Assembly: GCF_000196235.1 (NCBI RefSeq)
Contig: NC_008541.1
Span: 2,294,001 to 2,358,000, forward strand
DNA from: Arthrobacter sp. FB24
GTDB lineage: Bacteria > Actinomycetota > Actinomycetes > Actinomycetales > Micrococcaceae
Reading direction: 5' to 3'
DNA: 64,000 nt
Shown: positions 9,241 to 17,403 of the stretch, in pieces
How positions within the stretch are numbered: the stretch's first letter is position 1
Layout: every line of letters starts with the position of its first letter
Position numbers and translations under genes: made by a program
The notes under the pieces: generated by a model
What the model saw: only the letters and a program-made list of their open reading frames with translations
Told to the model about the DNA's origin: nothing
Databases searched by the model: none

Positions 9241-9657
9241 ATGACCACGACACTTAATCCCTACCTTGGCTTCCGGGACAATGCGCGGGAGGCCATGAAC
9301 TTTTACCAGTCCGTATTTGGAGGCGAACTGGCAATGAGCACCTTTGGCGAGTTCCATGCCAGCGAAGACGCGTCCGAGCAGGACAAGATCATGCACGGCA
9401 TGCTGACCACCGGATCCGGCATGGTGCTCATGGGCGCCGACACGCCCAACGGCATGAGCTTCACCCCGGGCGACAACTTCTCCGTTTCCCTCAGCGGCGA
9501 TGACGACGCCGAACTGCGCGGGTACTGGGAGAAGCTGTCCGACGGCGGCACCGTGACGGTGCCGCTCGAACAAGCGCCGTGGGGCGATACCTTCGGAATG
9601 TGCACGGACAAGTTCGGCGTCGCCTGGCTGGTGAACATCGCCGGACCCAAGCAGTAG
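9241..9657 (+). CDS. VOC-family (PhnB-like) protein
   Basis: The 138-residue single-domain protein has the glyoxalase/bleomycin-resistance fold of the PhnB-like group: NPYLGFRDNAREAMNFYQ at the start, GGELAMSTFGE in the middle and FGVAWLVNI at the end. Substrate is unknown; this group includes many uncharacterised metal-dependent or metal-free members. The ATG at 9241 is preceded by a GAGAGGA ribosome binding site, and residues before it do not resemble the family. It stands alone between the LysR gene and a convergent methyltransferase gene. Confidence 0.85.
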   Translation: MTTTLNPYLGFRDNAREAMNFYQSVFGGELAMSTFGEFHASEDASEQDKIMHGMLTTGSGMVLMGADTPNGMSFTPGDNFSVSLSGDDDAELRGYWEKLSDGGTVTVPLEQAPWGDTFGMCTDKFGVAWLVNIAGPKQ

Positions 9658-9717
9658 GCCCCCGGCAGCACGGGGCCCGGGAGCGCAGGCCCCCGGCACC
9701 CCAGGGCCCGGGCAGCC
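9656..9717. repeat. Two tandem imperfect 31-bp GC-rich repeats
   Basis: Two units start at 9656 and 9687. Both contain AGGCCCCCGGCA followed five bases later by GGGCCCGGG. The array spans the VOC stop codon and most of the space to the convergent methyltransferase gene. It may act as a GC-rich transcription barrier; there is no T-tract. Confidence 0.6.
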
Positions 9718-9731
9718 GAGCCGTTCGGCGC

Positions 9732-10841
9732 CTACTTGCGGGCCACAAAGTAGGCGTTGAACGGGTCCTCCTCGAGTTCTTTCACGTCAACGGTGGCAAA
9801 GCCTGCAGCCCGGACCATGGATTCAGCCAACTGGACACCCCAAACCGTTCCCAGCCCGTCCCCGCCCTGTGCCAGGGACACGGACATGCAGTGGAATGTT
9901 GAGATCGCGTAGAGGAACGTCCCCCACGGGAGCTCAACATTGTCGATCAGTTCGCTCGAGGCCTTGATATCCACCATGAGGAACGTGCCGTCGGGGCGCA
10001 GCGCCCGGTGGATGTTTTGCAGCACCTTCGCCGGCCGGGCCTGGTCGTGGATGGCATCGAAAACAGTGATGACGTCGAAGCCTTCCACGATGTCCAGGTC
10101 AGCTGCGTCCAGGAGCTCGAACCGGACGTTCCCCAGTCCCAGCCGCCGGGCTTCCGCCCGCCCGGCGAGCACGGCGTCCTCGAAGAAGTCGTAGCCCGTG
10201 AAGCGGCTCGCGGGAAAAGCTCCGGCCATCAGGTTGACGGCGTGCCCGGCTCCGCATCCGATATCTGCGACGTCGATTCCCGCCTGCAGGCTGTCCACAC
10301 ACCCGGCCAGCGGGAGGATGGCGGACACGAGGGATGCATCATGGACCGAGGCGCTGTCAGCGGCCTGGATGCCGACGAAATCCGGATAGTCCTCGTACCC
10401 CAGGCCGCCGCCCGTCCGGAATTTGTGCGCGATCTTGTCCGCCACCCCACCCATCAGGGTGATGTACTGAAGCGTCCGGGCCAGGTTGTCGACGCCTTGG
10501 CCGCAGACGGACGGTGCCAGCGCAGGGTCGAGCCGGTAGGTGCCTGCGGCGGGCCGGTACTCGACGAAGCGGGCCGTCACCATGCCGCCGAGCCATTCGC
10601 GGACGTAGCGTTCGTTAAGCCCGGCAGCGTCGGCGATCTGCTCACTCGAGGCAGGCGGCAGCCCGGCCATCACGTCGAACAGCCCGGTCTGGTGGCCGAT
10701 GCTGGCCAGGACGGCGGCCGAGCTGTCGTTGAGGATGCCGAGCAGGCGGGCGGCGGCGGCTTCAACGGCGTCCTCCGCGGCTTTCGCGTCGCGGGCGGCC
10801 GCCGCGTCTCCTGCCGTGAGGCGGAGGTCGGTGGTGGTCAT
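9732..10841 (-). CDS. SAM-dependent methyltransferase with N-terminal winged-helix domain
   Basis: The 369-residue protein has a winged-helix-like dimerisation region in the first third (LASIGHQTGLFDVMAG ... LNERYVREWL) and a class I methyltransferase domain with the SAM motif VADIGCGAGHA near residue 188. The architecture resembles small-molecule O-methyltransferase relatives that are common in actinobacteria. Substrate is not evident. The ATG at 10841 has a clear AAAGGAAA ribosome binding site. It lies 200 bp downstream of a TPR-LuxR regulator gene on the same strand, with a large dyad between them. Confidence 0.85.
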   Translation of the reverse strand: MTTTDLRLTAGDAAAARDAKAAEDAVEAAAARLLGILNDSSAAVLASIGHQTGLFDVMAGLPPASSEQIADAAGLNERYVREWLGGMVTARFVEYRPAAGTYRLDPALAPSVCGQGVDNLARTLQYITLMGGVADKIAHKFRTGGGLGYEDYPDFVGIQAADSASVHDASLVSAILPLAGCVDSLQAGIDVADIGCGAGHAVNLMAGAFPASRFTGYDFFEDAVLAGRAEARRLGLGNVRFELLDAADLDIVEGFDVITVFDAIHDQARPAKVLQNIHRALRPDGTFLMVDIKASSELIDNVELPWGTFLYAISTFHCMSVSLAQGGDGLGTVWGVQLAESMVRAAGFATVDVKELEEDPFNAYFVARK

Positions 10842-10924
10842 TGTGTTTCCTTTCTTCGGCGGACTCGCTGTCCGGCTACTTCGAAAGTACGTCCGGGGCC
10901 GGGCACGCCGCGTCGGGCGGATCA

Positions 10925-10960
10925 TGCATCTTTCACCGGGGCTGTGGGGTGAATGATGCA
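10925..10960. promoter_or_regulatory. Long dyad upstream of the methyltransferase gene
   Basis: TGCATCTTTCACC, ten bases, then GGTGAATGATGCA: 13-bp arms with one mismatched pair. It lies about 85-120 bp before the methyltransferase start and could be a regulator binding site or a hairpin ending the LuxR transcript; no T-tract follows on either strand. Confidence 0.55.
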
Positions 10961-11041
10961 GGGGGCACCTCCCCGCAAGGGCCGGCCGGGCGGACGCACG
11001 ACGACGGGGGAAACGGCGCTCGCCGTCGTCGTCGTCGTTCT

Positions 11042-12685
11042 TCACGCCAGTCCGTGGTCCCTGGCCCAGCCGGCCGCGGCGGTCCGGGTGGAGACCCCGA
11101 TCTTGCCGAAAATGTTGGCCAGGTGCCGACCCACCGTCTTTTCACTGATGACCAGGGCATCCGCCACCTGGCGGTTGCTTGCACCGGTGGTGATGAGTGC
11201 CAGGACTTCGCACTCCCGGGCCGTCAGGCCGCCCCGGTCCGTGCCGTCGGTGGTGCCGCCGGCACTGCCTGCGCCACGCTCCAGCCGTTCGACGTCGGGG
11301 ACTGCCCCTAGCTGGCGGTAGATGGCGAGCGCTGTGGCGAGGTCGGCATCGGCCGCACCGGCCTGGCCGAGGGCACGCCGGGACACGGCGAGAAGCTCGT
11401 GGATCCGGGCCGTGCGGTAGCGCGCACGCTGCGCGCGGTACGTCCGGGCGGCTGCCTCAAGGAACGGCAGGGCGCTGTCCGCACGGCCGGACGCCAGCAG
11501 GACGGCGCCACGGGCCTGGCATGCCCACGCCTGGAGGCCCGGAGAGGCGAACCGGGTGGCGGTCCTTTCCAGTTCGGCGGCCAGTGCCTCGGCGAGCGCC
11601 GCGTCACGCCGGGCCAGTGCCAGCTCGGTGGCGGGCAGCAGCAGCCTGGCCCGGTCCAGCAGCCGGCTCTCGCCCAGCGCGGCACGGAGCTGGCTAAGGG
11701 CCAGCATGGTGTCGCCGGCTTCATAGTGCAGCAGGGCCTCGCCCGGCTGCGGGTCCACCCCGAGGTCCCGTGCACGGCGGTACGCGGCCAGCGCCCCGGC
11801 AGTATTGCCGCGCAGGCGGCGGACCTCGCCGAGTTCGTAGTAGCCTGCCCCGGCCATCCAGCCGTGTGCTGTGACCAGGTTGTCGCTGGAGGCGCCGATC
11901 TCGCGTTCCACCGCATCCCAGCCCCCTTCGGCGCTGATCAGCTGAAGCTCGTGGATGCGGGTGACGCCGGTGTACACAAAAGTGGCTGACAAGCCCGCTG
12001 TCCAACGGTCCAGTGCGCCGGTCCAGGCCCGCATCCTGGCCAGGTCTCCGAGCTGGTGGCAGAGGTGGATGACAGTGCAATAGATGTCTCCGGCCCACAC
12101 GGGCGCAACGGCACCGGCCAGGACCGGCAGCATGGCCTCGTCCAGGTCGCTGAAACCGTCCTCGGTCCGCCCGGCCCGGACCCCGCCAAGTCCGGCAACG
12201 ACCCGGGCAAAACAGGCGAGGGTGGGGTCAGCCAGGCGGTTCGCCAGGGCATCGAGCCTCGCTGCGGCTGCCTGCGCCGGTCCGGGGTCTTCCTCCAGGT
12301 CCAGGGACATGGCGCTCTCCAGGTACAGCAGGTACCCGTGTGCAGGCCCTTCAGGGAGGCCCTGCAGCAGGCGCCGTGCCCGGTTGAGCCACCCGGAGGC
12401 AACCACGAGATCCCCCCGCGTGCCCCACTGCAGAGACAGGAGGATGGCTTTCATCGCTGCGGCGGGCTGGTCGCCGGAACCGGCCAGGCCCCGGTAGAGA
12501 TCCTCTGTTACCGAGAGTGACTCGGGGATGTCGCCCAGCCACCACATCGCGTCGGCCAGGGCAGCCAGGTCCTGCAACTCCAGGCCGGTGGTGCTCCTGG
12601 CGGCAAGAAGCTCGTTGCGGGCCGCGGGCCAGTCCCTGCGGGCGTACGCCGCGCGGGCGCTGGTGATCAAATCCTGTTCAGCCAT
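11042..12685 (-). CDS. LuxR-family regulator with N-terminal TPR-like repeats
   Basis: The 547-residue protein is mostly a helical TPR-like array rich in Ala, Leu and Arg (residues about 5-460). It ends in a LuxR/NarL-type helix-turn-helix (LTARECEVL near residue 483, SNRQVADAL, and SEKTVGRHLANIFGKIGV). No receiver domain or ATPase P-loop is visible, so it is not a response regulator or a MalT/LAL protein with intact NTPase. The ATG follows a GGAG ribosome binding site. It is the gene before the methyltransferase and is divergent from the metallo-beta-lactamase operon, so either could be a target. Confidence 0.82.
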   Translation of the reverse strand: MAEQDLITSARAAYARRDWPAARNELLAARSTTGLELQDLAALADAMWWLGDIPESLSVTEDLYRGLAGSGDQPAAAMKAILLSLQWGTRGDLVVASGWLNRARRLLQGLPEGPAHGYLLYLESAMSLDLEEDPGPAQAAAARLDALANRLADPTLACFARVVAGLGGVRAGRTEDGFSDLDEAMLPVLAGAVAPVWAGDIYCTVIHLCHQLGDLARMRAWTGALDRWTAGLSATFVYTGVTRIHELQLISAEGGWDAVEREIGASSDNLVTAHGWMAGAGYYELGEVRRLRGNTAGALAAYRRARDLGVDPQPGEALLHYEAGDTMLALSQLRAALGESRLLDRARLLLPATELALARRDAALAEALAAELERTATRFASPGLQAWACQARGAVLLASGRADSALPFLEAAARTYRAQRARYRTARIHELLAVSRRALGQAGAADADLATALAIYRQLGAVPDVERLERGAGSAGGTTDGTDRGGLTARECEVLALITTGASNRQVADALVISEKTVGRHLANIFGKIGVSTRTAAAGWARDHGLA

Positions 12686-12759
12686 GCGAGGTCTCCAAGG
12701 GATGGTCCCAGCGTACTGCCGGCTCCGCCTCCCGAAAAGGCGGGAGCGAGCGGGCAGCC

Positions 12760-12773
12760 GTGACTTTCGGCCC
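12760..12773. promoter_or_regulatory. DosR-like box upstream of the MBL-esterase operon
   Basis: GTGACTTTCGGCCC, followed by TA, matches 11 of 14 positions of the mycobacterial DosR/DevR core GGGACTWWAGTCCC. It lies between the divergent LuxR and metallo-beta-lactamase genes, 150 bp before the latter. See the better-placed box at 16320. Confidence 0.4.
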
Positions 12774-12922
12774 TAGGTGGGCTGCCGGAAGAAGCGGAAG
12801 CTGGGACGTACATCGCGACTGCGCTTTCCGGCGCGTTGCAGTGCATGCGCCTGCCGGGCCCTGGCGCTGCCGCTGCCGCCGGACGGCAACGGGAACGCTG
12901 CGCAACGGGAGCAGGGAGCATG

Positions 12923-14305
12923 ATGAAACACCGACACCCGCAACTCCGGTTCCTCGGAGCCACGGACAGCGTGACCGGTTCCCGGTACCTGGTTGAGGCG
13001 GCAGGTAAACGCATCCTCGTGGACTGCGGGCTGTTCCAAGGCTACAAGGTGCTCCGCGACCGCAACAGGATCCCCTTCCCCGTGAGGCCGGACTCCATTG
13101 ACGCCATCCTGCTGACGCATGCGCACCTTGACCACACCGGCTACGTCCCCGCCCTGGTCCGGGACGGTTTCAACGGGCCGGTGTACGCCACGGAGGGCAC
13201 CACCGAATTGTGCACCCTGCTCCTGCCGGATAGCGGGCACCTGCAGGAAGAGGAAGCCAAGTACGCCTACGAGCACGGATCGTCCAGGCACAGCCCGCCG
13301 GTTCCGCTCTACACGGCTGCGGACGCTGTCCGCTCGCTCGACAGTTTCCGGGAACACGGCTTCGACACCCCGCTGGAGCTCGGCGGGGGGATCGCCGCGA
13401 CGTTCCTGCCCGCCGGCCACATCCTGGGGGCAGCCCAGATCAGGCTCGCTGTGGGCCAGCATTCCGTCCATTTCACCGGCGACCTGGGACGCACCGATGA
13501 TCCGCTGATGTTTCCGCCCCGGGGACTTGGCGCCGCTGACATTCTTGTCACCGAATCCACCTACGGAAACCGCAAACACTCGAGCCTGGATCCGGAACTG
13601 CAGTTGGGCGAGATCATCACCCGTGTGGCGAAGAAGAACGGCGTGATCATGATCGCCGCGTTCGCCGTCGGACGGGCGGAGACACTGATGCTGCACCTGT
13701 CCCGGCTCCGCAGCAAAAACGCCATTCCGGACATCCCCGTGTACCTCAACAGCCCCATGGCCATTGACGCGTCCGGCATGTACCAGCGCCATCCCGATGA
13801 ACACCGGCTCAAACAGCCGGAGTATGAGGACATGTACAAAGTGGCCAAGATGACCCGGACGGTGGACGACTCGAAGCTGCTCAACCTCCGCGGTGGGCCA
13901 ATGGTGATTATTTCCGCCAGCGGGATGCTCACCGGAGGCAGGATCCTGCACCACATCGCCGAATACGGACCCGATCCGAAAAACGCCATCATCCTCAGCG
14001 GCTACCAGGCTGGCGGAACCCGCGGCGCCGCGCTCGCCGCCGGCGTGCGGCAACTTCGCATCTACGGAGAGGACGTGCGCATCCGCGCCGAGGTGATCCA
14101 GATGGAAAGCCTGTCCGCGCATGCGGACTCCGACGGGCTGATCGAGTGGATGCGGGCCGCCGCACGGGAACCCCGGATGACCTACATCACCCACGGCGAA
14201 CCGGAAGCGTCCGATGCGCTCCGGATCCGCATCAAGCGCGAACTCGGCTGGCGGGTGCGCGTTCCGGAATACCTTGAAGGCATCTCGCTCGAGGACCCGA
14301 CATGA
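12923..14305 (+). CDS. Metallo-beta-lactamase/beta-CASP RNA-processing-type exonuclease
   Basis: The 460-residue protein has the zinc motif HAHLDH at residues 66-71, later ligands in PAGHILGAAQI and FTGDLGR, the beta-CASP region with ESTYGNR and SASGMLTGGR, and a final SAHAD. This is the architecture of CPSF73-like RNases. It is distinct from the RNase J essential nucleases. Two ATGs stand together (12920, 12923); the second has the better spacing to AGGGAG. The stop overlaps the next ATG (ATGA), so it is co-translated with an erythromycin-esterase-like protein. Confidence 0.88.
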   Translation: MKHRHPQLRFLGATDSVTGSRYLVEAAGKRILVDCGLFQGYKVLRDRNRIPFPVRPDSIDAILLTHAHLDHTGYVPALVRDGFNGPVYATEGTTELCTLLLPDSGHLQEEEAKYAYEHGSSRHSPPVPLYTAADAVRSLDSFREHGFDTPLELGGGIAATFLPAGHILGAAQIRLAVGQHSVHFTGDLGRTDDPLMFPPRGLGAADILVTESTYGNRKHSSLDPELQLGEIITRVAKKNGVIMIAAFAVGRAETLMLHLSRLRSKNAIPDIPVYLNSPMAIDASGMYQRHPDEHRLKQPEYEDMYKVAKMTRTVDDSKLLNLRGGPMVIISASGMLTGGRILHHIAEYGPDPKNAIILSGYQAGGTRGAALAAGVRQLRIYGEDVRIRAEVIQMESLSAHADSDGLIEWMRAAAREPRMTYITHGEPEASDALRIRIKRELGWRVRVPEYLEGISLEDPT

Positions 14306-15633
14306 CCAACGGAAACCGTGCTGTCCTGAGCATGCTGGACGAGATCCGCACCCTGGCCCGGCCCCTCACCGGGATCCGGGACCTTGACCGGCTGGTCCAC
14401 GGCGCCGGTACCGGACGCTTCGTGGCCATCGGCGAAGCATCCCACGGCACGCACGAGTACTACACCATGCGTGCCCGCCTGAGCATGCGGCTGATCGAAG
14501 AGCAGGGTTACAGCTGGATCGGGGTGGAAGGCGACTGGCCGGACTGCTGGCGGATCAACCGCTGGGTCCGGGGACAAAGCGGCCAGGACACTGGAGTGCA
14601 CACCATGCTCGCCGGATTCGGGCGCTGGCCCACCTGGATGTGGGCAAACGAGGAAGTGGCAGGCTTCCTTGACTGGCTCCGCGGCTGGAACCTGGAGCGT
14701 CCGATGGAAGAGCGGGTTGGCTTCTACGGGCTGGACGTCTACTCACTGTGGGATTCCCTGCGGGAGATCATCGGCTGGCTCGAGGAAAACGAGCCCGACG
14801 CCGTCCCCGCTGCCATGCGGGCGTGGCGGTGTTTCCTTCCGCATCACGAAGACCCGCACGAGTACGCCTGGAGCACCCGGCTGGTCCCCGAATCGTGCGA
14901 GGCTGATGTGGTTGCACTCCTCACCGAGGTGCGGAACCGGGCATTTGCGCTGCGCGACCACGAACCGCGCGTCGAAAGCGATGAGGCTTTCGACGCGGTC
15001 CAGAACGCTGTGGTTGCCGCCAACGCCGAGCATTACTACCGCATCATGGTGCAGGGGAGCCGCGAGTCCTGGAACGTCCGGGACCTTCACATGGCGGACA
15101 CCGTGGACCGGTTGAGTGCGCATCTGGGCCCGGCGTCCAAAGGGATCATCTGGGAGCACAACACCCATGTGGGCGATGCGCGGGCCACGGACATGGCGCG
15201 GGACGGGCTGGTGAACGTTGGCCAGCTGCTCCGCGAGCGCCACGGTTCCGAAGGCGTCACCCTGGTGGGTTTCGGATCGTACCGGGGAACAGTCATGGCT
15301 GCGGACGCCTGGGGCTCCCCGGAACGGGTGCTCACGGTGCCGGAAGCCCGGACCGGCAGCCACGAGGATCTGCTGCACCGGGCCCTGGGCGCACCGGCAT
15401 TGTTGGAATTCGGCGGGGACAGGTCCGGGCCGTGGCTGTCAACCTGGTTGGGTCACCGGGCCATCGGTGTTGTCTACCGCCCGGCCAGGGAATCCGGAAA
15501 CTACGTTCCCACCCGGATGGGAGGGCGTTACGACGCCCTCATCTGGATGGAACAGACCTCGGCGCTTCGTCCGCTGCATCACGAGGCTCCGCCGAGTGAG
15601 CCGGAGTTCGAAACGGAGCCCACCGGATTCTGA
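14302..15633 (+). CDS. Erythromycin-esterase-family protein
   Basis: The 443-residue protein matches the EreA/EreB-like family: IGEASHGTHEYY near residue 46 with the conserved glutamate and histidine, GVEGDWPDCWRINRWVRG, and WEHNTHVGDAR near residue 284. Most members outside clinical Ere clades have no demonstrated macrolide activity. Mycobacterial relatives (the Rv2030c type) belong to the DosR dormancy regulon, which is notable beside the universal stress protein and DosR-like boxes here. It is translationally coupled to the upstream metallo-hydrolase. Confidence 0.85.
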   Translation: MTNGNRAVLSMLDEIRTLARPLTGIRDLDRLVHGAGTGRFVAIGEASHGTHEYYTMRARLSMRLIEEQGYSWIGVEGDWPDCWRINRWVRGQSGQDTGVHTMLAGFGRWPTWMWANEEVAGFLDWLRGWNLERPMEERVGFYGLDVYSLWDSLREIIGWLEENEPDAVPAAMRAWRCFLPHHEDPHEYAWSTRLVPESCEADVVALLTEVRNRAFALRDHEPRVESDEAFDAVQNAVVAANAEHYYRIMVQGSRESWNVRDLHMADTVDRLSAHLGPASKGIIWEHNTHVGDARATDMARDGLVNVGQLLRERHGSEGVTLVGFGSYRGTVMAADAWGSPERVLTVPEARTGSHEDLLHRALGAPALLEFGGDRSGPWLSTWLGHRAIGVVYRPARESGNYVPTRMGGRYDALIWMEQTSALRPLHHEAPPSEPEFETEPTGF

Positions 15634-16283
15634 GCTGCCGCTGGAAAGCGAAGCAGCCGTTTCATCACCAGGCCGGTTACGAGTGCCATGCCGGCGGCCA
15701 TCAGGATGGCGGCAGCGACGCCGATGGTGATCACCGTCGTCGGCGGCTGTCCCGGCTGCCACAGCGGAGGTGCGACGGCGAAGAAGAGTCCCAGCCCCAC
15801 GCACCATGCCAGCGCGTTCCCGGCCACCCACCGTCCGCTGTGCGCGACGTGCCGGCGGAGTTCCGGCCATTGTGCCAGCCCGATCGAACACAGCAGCAGC
15901 AGGGCGCCGGGAGCCGCGACGCCGATCTGCAGGGCAGGCGGCCAGACCTGCCACTGGTTGGCGAAAGTACTGGGGCTAAGGCCGAGGAGCCAGGCGAGCG
16001 CCGCACCGGCGGCGGTGCGGATGGTCCACCTGCTCACGCTGAGGCCGGGCAGCAGGCTTCGGAGCACGTGCGCCTGGGCGAGCCCCAGGACTGTGCCCTC
16101 GGCGACGCCGGCCACCACCAGCCAGGCCATCCCGCCGGCGGTGTCCGGAATGATCACGAAGACTGCGACGACGGCGGGAACCAGGAAGCCTGCACTCTCA
16201 CCGACGGTGACCCACAGCAACCAGCGGCGGAGGAACGGTTGGGGCCGCGAGGGGGCGGCGGCGCCGGCCCGGGTCTGCTCCAT
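15579..16283 (-). CDS. Polytopic membrane protein of unknown function
   Basis: The 234-residue protein has about six hydrophobic segments (for example residues 22-45, 52-72, 88-103, 118-137, 152-171, 181-206). A basic N-terminus precedes the first. No catalytic motif or known family is recognisable. Its 3' end overlaps the convergent esterase gene by 55 bp. A minus-strand TAGCGT lies 7 nt before the ATG with no Shine-Dalgarno, so the mRNA is probably leaderless. The DosR-like box at 16320-16333 is centred about 43 bp upstream of that predicted transcript start. Confidence 0.65.
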   Translation of the reverse strand: MEQTRAGAAAPSRPQPFLRRWLLWVTVGESAGFLVPAVVAVFVIIPDTAGGMAWLVVAGVAEGTVLGLAQAHVLRSLLPGLSVSRWTIRTAAGAALAWLLGLSPSTFANQWQVWPPALQIGVAAPGALLLLCSIGLAQWPELRRHVAHSGRWVAGNALAWCVGLGLFFAVAPPLWQPGQPPTTVITIGVAAAILMAAGMALVTGLVMKRLLRFPAAAQNPVGSVSNSGSLGGAS

Positions 16284-16319
16284 GGCCCCGACGCTACGCG
16301 GGGCACCAGCGCCGGGTGA

Positions 16320-16333
16320 GGGGCTTAAGGCCC
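16320..16333. promoter_or_regulatory. DosR-like box between the membrane protein and USP genes
   Basis: GGGGCTTAAGGCCC matches 12 of 14 positions of the DosR/DevR core GGGACTWWAGTCCC, and its CTTAAG centre and GGG/CCC ends are symmetric. Its centre lies about 43 bp upstream of the predicted leaderless start of the minus-strand gene and about 100 bp before the USP ATG. Universal stress proteins are typical DosR targets in mycobacteria. Presence of a DosR homologue in this genome is not visible here. Confidence 0.5.
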
Positions 16334-16426
16334 TAACCCCCGTGTCTGCCGCCGGAGCACACTGAAAGTGTCAGCGGCCTCCGGCGTGCTGATCCGAAAA
16401 CGCGATGGAGAAGAGCAGGATTCAGA

Positions 16427-17296
16427 ATGAGCAAACCAATCGTCGTCGGCATCAACGGCTCCACCGGAAGTGAGGCCGCAATGTCGTGGTCGCTCCACCG
16501 GGCAGCCAGGCTCAAGCTGCCGGTTATCGCCGTCCATGCGGTGGATGACCGGTGGATGTCGCCGGACTTCCAGTACCACGAACTGATCAGGGAATCAGGC
16601 ATGGAGCTGCTGAGGCAGGTGCAGGAGGATGCCGCCAAGAAGGAACCCGACGTGGCCGTCGACGTGCAGTTGCGCCACGGCAGCGCCGGCGCCGCGCTCA
16701 AGGAAATGTCCAAGGACGCCGCCATGGTGGTCATCGGGTCACACCACCGCCATTGGGCCGACGGCGGACCCATGACGGACCGGGCCCTTCAGGTCGTTAC
16801 TGCGTCGGACAGCCCGGTGGCGGTTATTCCGCAGGACCAGGGGCCGGAGGGCCGCGGGGTTGTCGTGGGTGTGGACGGCTCGGAGGAGTCCCTCCAGGCC
16901 GTAGCCTTCGCCGCGGCGGAAGCCGACCGCGAGGGCGACGAACTAACGGCCGTGCTGGCTTTCCGGCGCCCCGCCCGCTGGGTGCAGAGCGGGATGCCTG
17001 CCAGCGGACTGGCTGAAGTCATTAAGGAAGAGGACAAGATTGTTCTCGCGGAATCGGTGGCCGGCCTGCGGGACAAGTACCCGGACCTGGTGGTGAACCA
17101 GCGGCTGGACAAGGACACCGACCCCGCCAAGGCCCTCGTGGAGGCCGCGGCGAACGCGCGCCTCCTGGTGATCGGCAGCCGGGGGCGCGGGGGATTCAGC
17201 CGGCTTGTCCTCGGCTCCACGGCCCATGCGGTTCTGCTGCGCGTTCCTTGCCCCACGGTGGTCACCAGGGTCCACAAGGTCAAGCACGAGGAATAG
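16427..17296 (+). CDS. Universal stress protein, tandem UspA domains
   Basis: The 289-residue protein has two UspA domains. The first (residues 1-138) starts PIVVGINGSTGSEAA and contains VVIGSHHRHW. The second (about 142-284) starts VVVGVDGSEESLQA and contains the ATP-binding signature GSRGRGGFSRLVLGS followed by PCPTVV. Tandem ATP-binding USPs are linked to hypoxia and persistence in actinobacteria. The ATG has a GAGCAGGA-type ribosome binding site. A perfect hairpin follows the gene. Confidence 0.93.
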   Translation: MSKPIVVGINGSTGSEAAMSWSLHRAARLKLPVIAVHAVDDRWMSPDFQYHELIRESGMELLRQVQEDAAKKEPDVAVDVQLRHGSAGAALKEMSKDAAMVVIGSHHRHWADGGPMTDRALQVVTASDSPVAVIPQDQGPEGRGVVVGVDGSEESLQAVAFAAAEADREGDELTAVLAFRRPARWVQSGMPASGLAEVIKEEDKIVLAESVAGLRDKYPDLVVNQRLDKDTDPAKALVEAAANARLLVIGSRGRGGFSRLVLGSTAHAVLLRVPCPTVVTRVHKVKHEE

Positions 17297-17311
17297 CGGG
17301 CACCGTCAGTG

Positions 17312-17351
17312 CATGGCTATGGCCCCCTCCGTGGAGGGGGCCATAGCCATG
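17312..17351. terminator. Perfect palindromic terminator between convergent USP and isomerase genes
   Basis: The arms ATGGCTATGGCCCCCTCC (17313-17330) and its exact complement (17333-17350) are separated by two bases; one further C-G pair extends the stem. There is no T-tract. Position between convergent genes suggests a bidirectional terminator. Confidence 0.75.
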
Positions 17352-17403
17352 TGCGGGATCCGCCCCGCGCTTTAGTGCCACTGCGGGCGCCAGGCCGTGG
17401 TTG

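Noticed and set aside
11026..11040. GTC triplet run as a microsatellite or CRISPR-like repeat
   Set aside because: Only about four perfect triplets; no spacer structure and common in GC-rich DNA.
14302..15633. Calling the Ere-family gene a macrolide resistance determinant
   Set aside because: The family is broad and chromosomal members in soil actinobacteria rarely have shown activity; no mobile element or resistance context is present.
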